The notes below the pieces were generated by a model. It made no database searches and had not been told where the DNA came from. It was given only the letters and a program-made list of their open reading frames with translations. The translations under genes were made by a program, and so were the position numbers. Below are positions 13,701 to 21,588 of a stretch of 21,588 nt of DNA, piece by piece. The DNA is from Spongospora subterranea (Eukaryota > Endomyxa > Phytomyxea > Plasmodiophorida > Plasmodiophoridae). The stretch lies in the NCBI GenBank assembly GCA_900404475.1, contig OUQQ01000332.1, positions 1-21,588 of the forward strand. Reading direction: 5' to 3'. Position 1 is the stretch's first letter. Each line of letters starts with the position of its first letter.

Positions 13701-13744
13701 GTTCCGCCTAGCTGGGGGTCCAGGGGAACCGCTAACAGCTTCAA
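1746..13744 (-). CDS. Giant SMB-TIG-GCC2/GCC3 multi-pass surface protein, 13 exons
   Basis: Exons are 13423-13744, 12959-13367, 12275-12896, 11473-12219, 11027-11420, 7413-10976, 7186-7362, 6821-7127, 6507-6758, 6097-6450, 4683-6042, 3662-4630 and 1746-3599. The sum, 11,331 nt, is divisible by three and encodes about 3,776 residues. Every join restores a domain repeat, which strongly supports the model; introns are 50-62 bp. Order: signal peptide, 8-Cys somatomedin-B-like domain (60-106), about 20 IPT/TIG domains (108-1945), about 70 Cys units of the GCC2/GCC3 ephrin-receptor-like type (1946 to about 3165), then a Cys-rich juxtamembrane part, about seven to eight membrane spans (about 3257-3653) and an acidic cytoplasmic tail. 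Similar extracellular-repeat plus multi-pass architectures are known from protists, without defined function. I infer a surface adhesion or sensory receptor. The start could instead be 13699, which places Met directly before the signal peptide. Confidence 0.9.
2118..3308 (-). other. Multi-pass membrane region of the giant gene
   Basis: After an EGF-like GREGPLCGIC motif, a first span (about residues 3257-3285) is followed by a loop with a short Ala run, encoded by a GCT microsatellite near 3167-3184. A KILLGFFQI motif precedes further hydrophobic segments near residues 3400-3423, 3443-3460, 3495-3515, 3550-3590, 3601-3621 and 3629-3653. Motifs FYPGTSSIILRLFNC, YPIGVPLFF, FWWFDIVDNLHKLFL and LNPYQRKGD are typical of the C-termini of protist Cys-repeat membrane proteins as I know them. 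I infer seven or eight spans. The roughly 120-residue tail is acidic and Ser-rich and presumably cytoplasmic. No kinase or other enzyme domain follows. Confidence 0.75.
3662..7635 (-). other. Block of about 70 GCC2/GCC3 (ephrin-receptor-like) Cys units in the giant gene
   Basis: Units of roughly 16-17 residues repeat as C-x-x-C-P-x-G-x-(F/Y)-S-x-x-x-G-x-x-x-C. I count about 70 CxxC nodes from residue 1946 to the juxtamembrane region. They extend over the end of exon 6 and exons 7-12. Such arrays form an extended disulfide-braced stalk in ephrin-receptor-like and TNFR-like proteins. Asn-x-Ser/Thr sequons are frequent, as expected for a secreted chain. A few units lack one cysteine (see findings). 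Long open frames on the plus strand here are antisense shadows of this repetitive composition. Confidence 0.88.
7636..13367 (-). other. Block of about 20 IPT/TIG domains within the giant gene
   Basis: About twenty immunoglobulin-like IPT/TIG units of 80-100 residues run in tandem. Each begins with a PP/AP-x-I turn, continues with a GG-x-x-ITGxNFG signature, then usually a GGxxC...SHTxIxCxxPxGxG segment, and ends in an aromatic SY-type strand. They fall in exons 2-6, with most in the single 3.56-kb exon 7413-10976. Units 17-20 carry extra cysteines before the first strand. TIG domains occur in plexins, Met-type receptors, fibrocystin and many protist surface proteins. The count is by eye and could be off by one or two. 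Confidence 0.85.
13423..13744 (-). other. Exon 1 of giant gene: signal peptide and somatomedin-B-like domain
   Basis: From Met16 a short basic segment is followed by a strongly hydrophobic core (LLLFISVFLFIS) and a plausible cleavage after TNA at residue 44. Then come eight cysteines at residues 60, 72, 85, 87, 91, 98, 99 and 106, with the CxC, C(6)CC and final C(6)C spacing of somatomedin B domains (YCYCDDVC, then DCCGD). Somatomedin B folds are small disulfide knots used in protein-protein contacts, for example in vitronectin. The exon ends in phase 1; its donor is GTAAGC and the 55-bp intron carries a CTAATAA branch-site-like sequence. Confidence 0.75.
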
Positions 13745-13854
13745 GAAGGTATTGTTATGTGGACCAGTTTAGCATGAGGTTATGGCAGTTCAGTGAAATA
13801 AACGTGAGCGACTACTCTACACAGTCACACACAGAGTTCACTATCTCCGTTATT

Positions 13855-14280
13855 TTTATGTAACAATCGGGCTATCGTCAAAATGGAATAACCGGTACTG
13901 TAGTGTAACAATGGGGCTGCCGTCACTACACTAAATGGAACCGGTAGTGTAGCAATCGGGCTAATCGTCATCACCACTTTAAATGGAATAACCGGTGGCG
14001 TAAACTGGGCTGTTATTGTAACAAACGGGCTAATCGTCACTACATCGAATGGAATAACCGGTGGCGTAACAACTGGGCTGCCGTCACTACACTAAATGGA
14101 ACCGGTAGTGTAACAATCGGGCTAAATCGTCGTCACTAATAACCGGTGGCGTAAACTGGGCTGCCATTGTAACAAACGGGCTACCATCGTCACTACATCA
14201 ACTGGAATAACCGGTGGCGTAACAACTGGGCTGCCATCACTACCCTAAATGGAACCGAGAGTGTAACAATCGGGAACAAA
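13855..14280. repeat. Higher-order minisatellite upstream of the giant gene
   Basis: A 41-68 bp unit recurs with the words GGGCT, CGTCACTAC, AATGGAA(TA) and ACCGGT followed by GTAACAA. Perfect ACCGGT copies begin at 13891, 13940, 13991, 14057, 14101, 14142 and 14210, with a decayed one (ACCGAG) at 14254. Comparing every third unit gives spacings of 161, 151, 153 and 153 bp, so three different subunits form a higher-order repeat of about 153 bp. The array ends about 110 bp before the farther start codon of the giant minus-strand gene, so it lies in the presumed promoter. Short open frames through it are repeat translations. Confidence 0.9.
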
Positions 14281-14554
14281 CTTTTGCTGTCAAACGCAAT
14301 CTACCATGGCGTGACTTATTCAAATAATATTGATTCCAGCAAATACATGGTCCGGTTTATTTGCTCGACCTTGTGCACTAAATCAAGAGCGGCTGAGAGT
14401 TCGACTGTGACTGCGTTGACGTGCTCTGGTGTTTGGCAGATTTACAACGGTATCAGTGTGAGGAAGGAAAAGCGACGACAATAAAGAAATAGGCTGACGG
14501 CCCGTAACAATCAAATCAAAGCGCCATATTGACCAAAAAAAAATCTGCCGTTTG

Positions 14555-15512
14555 ATGGCAACTGGCCACGTATCTGCCTTTGGTCAATACCGTGTTCAAT
14601 CATCTGGCTCGTCGCGAAATCGGTTTCTCACCCGTCACTATTTTACAAAACCTCAACCTAGTTTGTTTATTGTTGGCGATATTCTTTCCTCACACTGACA
14701 CCAGAGCGCTCAATCCATCACGATCGAACTCTCAGCCGTCCTTGATTTCATGCAGAAGGAAGTGGTTGGCCGTGCTTTCAGACAACACGAGCAGAAACAT
14801 CGTTCTCGTCGAATCACCGACCAACCGTGGATTAGTTTTACAACCGGCGAAAAAGTGATCCGTTCGTCTACGAGTCAGAGTAAAAATGGTGTGTTAGCTG
14901 TGTTAGTTCTGCTCAGATTGTCGAAGTGGGCAACGCGCCCTTCGATTAGGTTGGGCGTTTTGAAACGGCTGATTTTACTCGAGAGCCTTTGTACGAGCTC
15001 GATGTCCTACATTTCATGGAAGCTGGGGTGCGATCGCATCCTCCGGAGCCTTTGTGTGTCGATCTCCTCCAGAGCGTTGTCTGACAAAGGGAAATGTGCT
15101 GCTCTACCCGTTCCCATTGATTCTGTGACTCAAATGGGGGTGACAGGGTTACAGCGCCACCTCATCGTTCCCCAAAACCTATTCCTGTTGTGTAACGACC
15201 CCAGACGCTGAGTTTCAACGCAGACTGGTCCCTGTATCGCCATATGATCCATCAGCGGATGATCTGGTAGGCGGAGATCCTGGCCTCACTTACGGGTCGA
15301 AAAGGTAATCCATTCATCGTGGGGAGGGAAGGGGGACATGCAAAACACTGATCTCAAAACCTCAAACTCACAGCACTGGCATGGACCTTCCGGTATCGTT
15401 GCAGATTAGTTCATCATTGTTTAAAAATCCTCTTGAACAGTTGCCTTTGGTTGCGCCTAAAATGACGCCGAGTGTCGCTGACGCACATTCGCCTTCGAAT
15501 GGCTTGTTCTGA
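14555..15512 (+). CDS. Probable spliced gene, product not recognised
   Basis: No unbroken frame spans this stretch, but protein-like pieces follow one another on the plus strand. The best-supported part is the 3' end: exon 15147-15304, intron 15305-15373 (GTAATC...CTCACAG) and exon 15374-15512 ending in TGA; together they encode about 98 residues with exact phase. Upstream, an open piece at 14950-15075 (FETADFTREPLYELD...) joins to 15147 through a 71-bp intron with a weak GTTGTC donor. A start at 14555 with exon 14555-14660, intron 14661-14735 and an exon from 14736 (TVLDFMQKEVVGRAF...) is also consistent. The link between the exon from 14736 and the piece at 14950 is unresolved. I recognise no domain. 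A decayed gene is the alternative. Confidence 0.45.
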
Positions 15513-15931
15513 CCCGCGTATGTGTAGCGGATTCTAGCGATTGGTCCTCGGGCCTGCTGCCTAGCACGGCAACGCTGGAAATTGCTTCACAATGCAGCAG
15601 CAGGCATTTGAGTTGAAATGGGTTACGTTCTGCCTTGTTTTTTCAACAATGTCGTATAGCTAACTACGCTGGGTTTGGTCGAAACAGTTTGCGAAAAGAT
15701 GGCAGAAAATTTCTGCACCGCTTGCGCAACCTTTGCAATTGCTGTAAATGAGAGGAAGGCGCTGGACGCCAAGCTTGATCGTTGTTGAAAACAGCCACTT
15801 TCATCATTCTAATGTGGTCGGCGCGTTCGGCCACTTGCCAAACAGCTGTAATAACAACTACTGTGCAAAATTAGGATGAATTGGTGAAATACAGGCAGCT
15901 TGGTTATTTGTCGAGAAATATGAGCAGGCGC
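15513..15931. other. Stretch with no recognisable gene
   Basis: I find no convincing coding exon on either strand in this 419-bp interval. The only structure noted is a perfect 9-bp inverted repeat, GCCTGCTGC at 15552-15560 and GCAGCAGGC at 15597-15605, with a 36-nt loop. It may belong to the 3' untranslated region of the upstream plus-strand gene or to a non-coding RNA. Confidence 0.4.
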
Positions 15932-16174
15932 TCATAAAAGCCTATTTATAGCCATCGACCGATGGGTGTTTGATTGGGACAATTTCTGAGCGTCTGAAAA
16001 ACAAATCGCCCACTCCTCAGCAAAAATACCAGCTCCGTTTCCACCATATCTTGTCAACAACGGATCGGGTATGAGGGCATCGCAAAACAAGCCAAGTTCT
16101 AAAAAAGTTTCTAAATCATTCAAAAATGGAAATTGAACATTTGAAGCTCTTGGTTTGTCAATGAGCCTGTTCAT
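15932..16174 (-). CDS. Doubtful hypothetical ORF or exon
   Basis: An 80-codon minus-strand frame reads with protein-like composition (for example LGLFCDALIPDPLLTRYGG). A second open frame lies just upstream at 16183-16365 and could be joined to it by a GTAACT donor near 16183 and a TTTTTTAG acceptor near 16096, giving a 92-bp intron. That first frame would begin only 28 bp after the stop of the Cgr1-like gene on the same strand, which is very tight. I recognise no family. It may equally be the 3' flank of the Cgr1-like gene or chance. Confidence 0.22.
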   Translation of the reverse strand: MNRLIDKPRASNVQFPFLNDLETFLELGLFCDALIPDPLLTRYGGNGAGIFAEEWAICFSDAQKLSQSNTHRSMAINRLL

Positions 16175-16393
16175 AAGCCCAGTCAGTTACCGTATGTTGA
16201 TTTACAACGTAACGGGATGAGAATGAAGGTGCGCTCGCGAACCTCGCGTCCCAACCGAACAGTATAGCACAGTCGTTTAGCTGAGCGCTTCACGCAAGTC
16301 ACTATGCACGAGACACATTTCGAAAAGTGCTCAGCGAACTGCCTGTTTGGACCAGACCACATCAAAGGGTGTAATTTAAGCTCGCTATTTAAT

Positions 16394-16827
16394 TTATTGT
16401 TTTCGAACCAACTTCAGCTGCTTTTTGGTCATTTTCTTAATCTTACGCGTGTCTGTGATCTACAAAAACCGCATTATCAAATATCAACTCATCCATCGCA
16501 ATGAAGTCTCAAATATACCGTTTGAACAACTTCACTTTTCTTCTCGTTTTCTTCTTTGGCTTTCCTCTTCTGATCTCTGCGACGTTTCATCTCTGCTTTT
16601 TCCTGCTTGATCTGTTCGATAAACGCATGATGCTGTTGTTTTCCGGCAGCGATTTCTTCCTTCCGCTTTTGCCGCTCGACGAAATTCATTCGGGCCGACG
16701 ACTGTTTCATGGCGCTATGCCTCTGCTTCTGGATCGTCTTCCATACCCGCCCATTTACAGGCTGGGTTCTGGGAATATCCGAAGGTTGTGGTGTCTCGAG
16801 CTCCATTGTCATTGGCGACGCTGCCAC
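16394..16827 (-). CDS. CGR1: Cgr1/CCDC86-like rRNA-processing protein
   Basis: Two exons, 16519-16827 and 16394-16459, flank a 59-bp intron (GTATAT...TTTGTAG) and encode 124 residues. The family signature is clear: NGRVWKT at residues 25-31, then a long Lys/Arg/Glu-rich helix with RMNFVERQKRKEE and EEKRRR-like repeats (AEMKRRRDQKRKAKEEN), and a basic C-terminus with KKMTKKQLKLVRK on exon 2. Without splicing the frame would end in unrelated residues. Yeast Cgr1 is a small nucleolar protein needed for pre-rRNA processing and 60S subunit assembly; metazoan CCDC86 is its relative. The length fits the short fungal type. The gene is divergent from the Acl4-like gene, with 171 bp between start codons. 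Confidence 0.85.
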
Positions 16828-16998
16828 ACGTTACAATGGCGAAATCTGCACGGACTCCGTAGCGGACTCCGACTGAGGGAATCAATCCCCCTGTTCTTTG
16901 AATGGCTCAGCCCAGCCCACAGGTAGCGCGCCAGCACCAAGGACCTGCCAGATATTATTGACCGGTGCCTTTTCCCGTTTTCGGCCACCGAAGTCGAT
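16828..16998. promoter_or_regulatory. Shared intergenic promoter with two CGGACTCCG elements
   Basis: This 171-bp gap separates divergent start codons of the Cgr1-like and Acl4-like genes, so it must serve both. It contains CGGACTCCG at 16851-16859 and again at 16863-16871, 12 bp apart, roughly one helical turn. The same nonamer lies just upstream of the SRP54 start codon. No TATA box is evident. A role as a transcription-factor site is inferred from recurrence only. Confidence 0.5.
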
Positions 16999-17946
16999 AT
17001 GTCGCCGATTATTGAGACACAAAAGTTGTTAGATCAAGCGCAATCGCTTATCGATCAATGCCATGTAAGATTGAGCTCAACGATTCTCGTTTTTCTTATA
17101 ATCGTGGATCGATGATCCGCTCGTTAGGCAGAAGGAGCTATCAAATTCGTAGAGCGGGCGTTGCAGATTGAGCCAGATAATTGCAGAGTGCTTGATTTAT
17201 ATGCGGATTGCCTGATTGAGCTCGATCGTCATGGCGAAGCGATATCCGTTTTACAAAAGAGCATATCGATCAGCCCCGACGACAGCCCGTTCAGGTATAT
17301 GAACTTGGGCCAGCTACTGTCGGGAACCGACGCCCTGCAATGCTACGGGAAAGGGATCCAGATTATGTCGTCGCGCTTATCGTCAGACGACCTGATGGCG
17401 ACGCGACTGTCGTCCGGATTGTGTTCGATGGCCGAGCTATACATGACCGATCTCTGCGATGAACCCAACGCCGAACAGGCTTGCGATGATTTGCTGGCTC
17501 AAGCTATACACGTTGCTCCATCCAATACCGACGCCTACAGATCTCTCGCCAATCTACGACTAATCCAACAGCAATTCGATCAGGCGTCCGATTGCGTGTC
17601 GAAATGTCTCGAGATCATCGGCGATCGGGATCACGACGATGGCGAATCTGAGAGCGGCGGAGCGATGTCAGTCGCTGGGCGATGCGACCTGGCCAAGATC
17701 TGTATCGAGCTGGATAGGTATTCAGATGCGGCCGATCTGATCGATCGCTGCCTTTGCGAAGACGACTCGGATCCGGAGCTGTTCGTGCTCGCCGGGCTGT
17801 GCTATCTGAAGGAGGACGATATCGACAGTTGTGACGACTATCTCAACCAAGCGACACAAATGTTGTCCAAACACCCTAACCCCCCATTACAAGCTGAACT
17901 CGACGCCATACTCGAGGAACTCAACCGCAAAAGGCGATCGTCATAA
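16999..17946 (+). CDS. ACL4: Acl4-like TPR chaperone of ribosomal protein L4
   Basis: Exons 16999-17064 and 17128-17946 are separated by a 63-bp intron (GTAAGA...CGTTAG) and encode 294 residues. The ATG at 16999 is the first Met after an in-frame stop. Helical TPR repeats fill the protein: AEGAIKFVERALQIEPDN (23-40), a following unit through residue 73, a RYMNLGQLLSG segment (78-88), the family-typical AELYMTDLCDEPNAE (124-138) and a C-terminal TPR pair. This order matches the assembly chaperone of RPL4, which in yeast binds nascent uL4 and escorts it to pre-60S particles. A generic TPR protein is the alternative, but the RYMNLGQL and AELYMTDLCDEP segments are specific. The divergent neighbour also acts in 60S biogenesis. 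Confidence 0.82.
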
Positions 17947-18070
17947 AAACGGTCTCAACACAGAATATTAATTATATACACAACTTATTCGTTCTCGTTC
18001 CAACAGCTCATCGCGTTGATACAAAGGTCACCCACAGCCCAGCCCAACCCGTTAGTACATCCCACGCGAA

Positions 18071-18406
18071 TTAGCGATTATTGGCAAAGTTTTTCCGAGA
18101 TTGGCGATCTTCTCCCGTCGTCGGCTGCTTTGGTTGCCGATGAAGATGGACACCTTCCAGGGTCTTCTTGACGGGCGGCGGGACCTGGGTCGATCGTTGC
18201 GGGATCTGATCCAACACCGATTCCTGCTCCTGTTCTGAATCCACGCTGGCTTGAGCGTCGATCGTCGCGGTCTCTCCGTCTGATTTGTCGTTGCCCGATC
18301 CTTCTTCATCACTGCTCACTGATTGGGCGCGCCCGCTGCTTAATTCCCTAATCATTCGGCCCACGTCCAGCGTACGACGTATTGTCTTCCACAAACGATG
18401 TTTCAT
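18071..18406 (-). CDS. Small acidic hypothetical protein
   Basis: A single open frame of 111 residues begins with a basic amphipathic stretch (KHRLWKTIRRTLDVGRMIREL) and continues into a low-complexity Ser/Asp/Glu/Gln-rich middle with casein-kinase-2-like sites (SSDEEGSG), then a Pro/Lys tail ending in NFANNR. It looks mostly disordered after residue 30. It lies convergent to the Acl4-like gene, 124 bp between stops, and on the same strand as SRP54. I recognise no family. No intron is needed, but unseen exons are possible. The composition is not typical of chance frames in the neighbouring intergenic DNA, which is the main reason to keep it. Confidence 0.42.
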   Translation of the reverse strand: MKHRLWKTIRRTLDVGRMIRELSSGRAQSVSSDEEGSGNDKSDGETATIDAQASVDSEQEQESVLDQIPQRSTQVPPPVKKTLEGVHLHRQPKQPTTGEDRQSRKNFANNR

Positions 18407-18645
18407 AATGTGTGAAAACGTTGATTGATCAACTTTTGATCACTTTAACGAGCGTTAATTCTGTCGATTTGTTGTTCTAATCGAATAATCTGCTTGGAGA
18501 CAGAGCGACCCCGTAACTACCAGATCAGACAAATTAGTTATCGATGTCTCGTACCAATCGCTCCAACAAAATCGAATAATAATAAAATGTCGAAACAAGA
18601 AAAGGCGGCTGTACTATAGATATTGGTTGGTTTATGGTATGGTAT

Positions 18646-20532
<1,887 letters not shown>

Positions 20533-20563
20533 ATTGGTTTAATGGAGTTTCTCCTTGGGGTCG

Positions 20564-20572
20564 CGGACTCCG
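20564..20572. promoter_or_regulatory. CGGACTCCG element upstream of SRP54
   Basis: This nonamer sits inside GCGGACTCCGC, an 11-bp inverted repeat with a single central base, 32-40 bp before the SRP54 ATG. It is identical to the two copies between the Cgr1-like and Acl4-like genes, where the nearer copy is 24-32 bp before the Cgr1-like ATG. The position suggests a core promoter or start-site-proximal element; function is inferred. Confidence 0.45.
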
Positions 20573-20618
20573 CCCCCTATCGCTGTAATGGGCCCTGATT
20601 ACACCTGCTCTGCTGGGT

Positions 20619-20812
20619 GAGGAGGCCGAGGGACTGTGGTACAGGTAATGTATCGGATGGGTGTCTGAGAGAGAAGCTGCATTGGGGCGTGGGACAGAGA
20701 CAGGGGGGAGGACTGAGTCTGGGGGGCGCTGACTCGGGGGGAGAGGGTCCGATGGCTGATTGGGAGGCCGGGCAACTGGTAATGGTCATACCGACGGGTG
20801 TCTCAGGGTGAA
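20619..20812. repeat. Imperfect direct repeat with G-run cluster
   Basis: About 50 nt starting GGAGGCCG at 20621 recur in diverged form from 20763, 142 bp further on; both copies end in a GGGTGTCT word. Between them are three runs of six G at 20703-20708, 20721-20726 and 20736-20741, then GGG at 20745-20747. Loops of 9-12 nt make a plus-strand G-quadruplex possible but not strong. The origin, for example an old element or a slipped duplication, is unknown. Confidence 0.5.
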
Positions 20813-21054
20813 CAGTATTGACGGAGACGGGGAGGATTCAATTGGACGGGTCATCAATCGGAATCGAGAGAAGCAATTCAACGCCAGACGACAACGTTCT
20901 TGCTGTCGTCGTCTGTGCAGTGCAAACGCGGCAACTCTGGATGCGCCCCAACACGAGCGGAGAGCATTTTTAACGATTCACGAACCGAATTAAACGGAGG
21001 ATTCGAGCCATCTAGGAAACACAATCGTCAAGTGTCACTTCGAATACGGCGATT

Positions 21055-21588
21055 TTATGAAAGTATCAATGAGTTTTCGCTTCTGAATCTTTTTTTTCTT
21101 CGCTGCTGCTCAGCTTGACTCAAATAACGTTGGCTTCCGGTTTTGGGCCTCCCTTTCGTTTGTATTTTTAGAAATTTCCGTTTTGGATGTGATTCTTTGT
21201 TTGGGATTGACAAGTTCGAAGACGATTCAACGCTCAAGTTCAGCGATTTTATGTAGATTTTACATGTACATATTGTCCTAATTACCTCACTCTCTGATGA
21301 ACCATTCATATTTCCTTCTTGATTCTTACTGATTTTGCCTATACACGACCTCTTTATTTCGAATCCGAGACATACATCATGACAGGCAATGTCAATATTC
21401 CCCCTTTGACGCAATAGTTCCAACAGAGGCTCGGCAAAGCTACGGTAGCAGTATACGTGATCCATTGGAGGCCTCCCAAAAATCTCGCAGATGCCAAATT
21501 TGTTTCCCAAGAAGGTAACTTCAACCGCACCATGAGACCGGAGATGATTTACCTTGCGCTGACAGCGGTAGAAGATTCTCGTCGTGAC
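21055..21588 (-). CDS. Partial unrecognised gene, 5' end beyond the right edge
   Basis: An open minus-strand frame enters from the window edge (ending ...RIFYRCQRKVNHL, then EVTFLGNKFGICEIFGRPP) and runs to a TAA at 21055-21057 without a required intron. The N-terminal half has a compact composition with several Cys, His and aromatic residues (HVYCYRSFAEPLLELL, IDIACHDVCLGF). The C-terminal 60 residues are basic, with KGRPKTGSQR resembling an AT-hook and a final RRKKRFR patch, suggesting a nuclear or DNA-binding protein. I recognise no family; a transposon-derived protein is one option. Its start and any upstream exons cannot be seen. Confidence 0.45.
   Translation of the reverse strand, partial: VTTRIFYRCQRKVNHLRSHGAVEVTFLGNKFGICEIFGRPPMDHVYCYRSFAEPLLELLRQRGNIDIACHDVCLGFEIKRSCIGKISKNQEGNMNGSSESEVIRTICTCKIYIKSLNLSVESSSNLSIPNKESHPKRKFLKIQTKGRPKTGSQRYLSQAEQQRRKKRFRSENSLILS

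Larger units (their letters stand above)
20533..21054. other. Intergenic region upstream of SRP54
   Basis: No convincing gene is seen on either strand. The part next to SRP54 carries a GC-rich near-palindrome with CGGACTCCG at 20564-20572, 32-40 bp before the start codon. Beyond it lies a G-rich stretch and an imperfect direct repeat. Two plus-strand open frames here are short, low-complexity and unsupported. Confidence 0.5.

Noticed and set aside
13825..14040. Minus-strand open frame of 71 codons
   Set aside because: It is a translation of the minisatellite units, explaining its internal repetition.
14750..15211. Plus-strand open frame of 153 codons as a single-exon gene
   Set aside because: Its second half has a composition unlike a protein, while splice-linked alternatives in other frames at 14950-15075 and 15147-15304 read better. 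Only its first part may be a true exon.
16501..16926. Plus-strand open frame of 141 codons
   Set aside because: It is antisense to the Cgr1-like exon, whose family signature is clear on the minus strand.
20577..20811. Open frames on both strands in the G-rich region
   Set aside because: They are Pro/Ser- or Gly-rich low-complexity products of the G-runs and repeat, without conserved features.
20980..21040. GGCTCGAATCC on the minus strand, resembling a tRNA T-arm
   Set aside because: No matching acceptor stem, D-arm or anticodon arm can be formed around it.

Overview
This window is nuclear DNA from a eukaryotic microbe with a compact genome. The evidence is eukaryote-only genes (SRP54, an Acl4-type chaperone, a Cgr1-type nucleolar protein, a TMEM117-type membrane protein), many GT-AG introns of only about 46-75 bp that restore frame exactly, short intergenic gaps, and TAA stops in the standard code. 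A giant surface protein built from TIG repeats, ephrin-receptor-like Cys repeats and a multi-pass C-terminus points to a protist. A rhizarian or other SAR-type lineage is plausible, but this is a guess and not shown by the sequence.

Layout. 28-1556 (minus): TMEM117 homologue in at least 8 exons, running off the left edge. 1746-13744 (minus): one 13-exon gene for a protein of about 3,776 residues, with a signal peptide, a somatomedin-B-like domain, about 20 IPT/TIG domains, about 70 GCC2/GCC3-type Cys units, roughly seven to eight membrane spans and an acidic tail. 13855-14280: a higher-order minisatellite just upstream of that gene. 14555-15512 (plus): a probable spliced gene I do not recognise. 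15513-16393: no secure gene. 16394-16827 (minus): Cgr1/CCDC86-like, divergent from 16999-17946 (plus): Acl4-like chaperone for ribosomal protein L4. 18071-18406 (minus): small acidic hypothetical protein. 18646-20532 (minus): complete SRP54 in 8 exons. 20533-21054: G-rich intergenic DNA with an imperfect repeat. 21055-21588 (minus): 3' part of an unrecognised gene entering from the right edge.

How it fits together. The right half has housekeeping genes for 60S subunit assembly (Cgr1-like, Acl4-like) and co-translational ER targeting (SRP54). The near-palindrome CGGACTCCG occurs twice between the Cgr1-like and Acl4-like genes and once just upstream of SRP54, which suggests a shared promoter element. 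The left half encodes membrane proteins; the giant one looks like a cell-surface adhesion or sensing protein of unknown ligand. All exon joins were made by hand from frame, splice sites and domain continuity, and none has been checked against transcripts.
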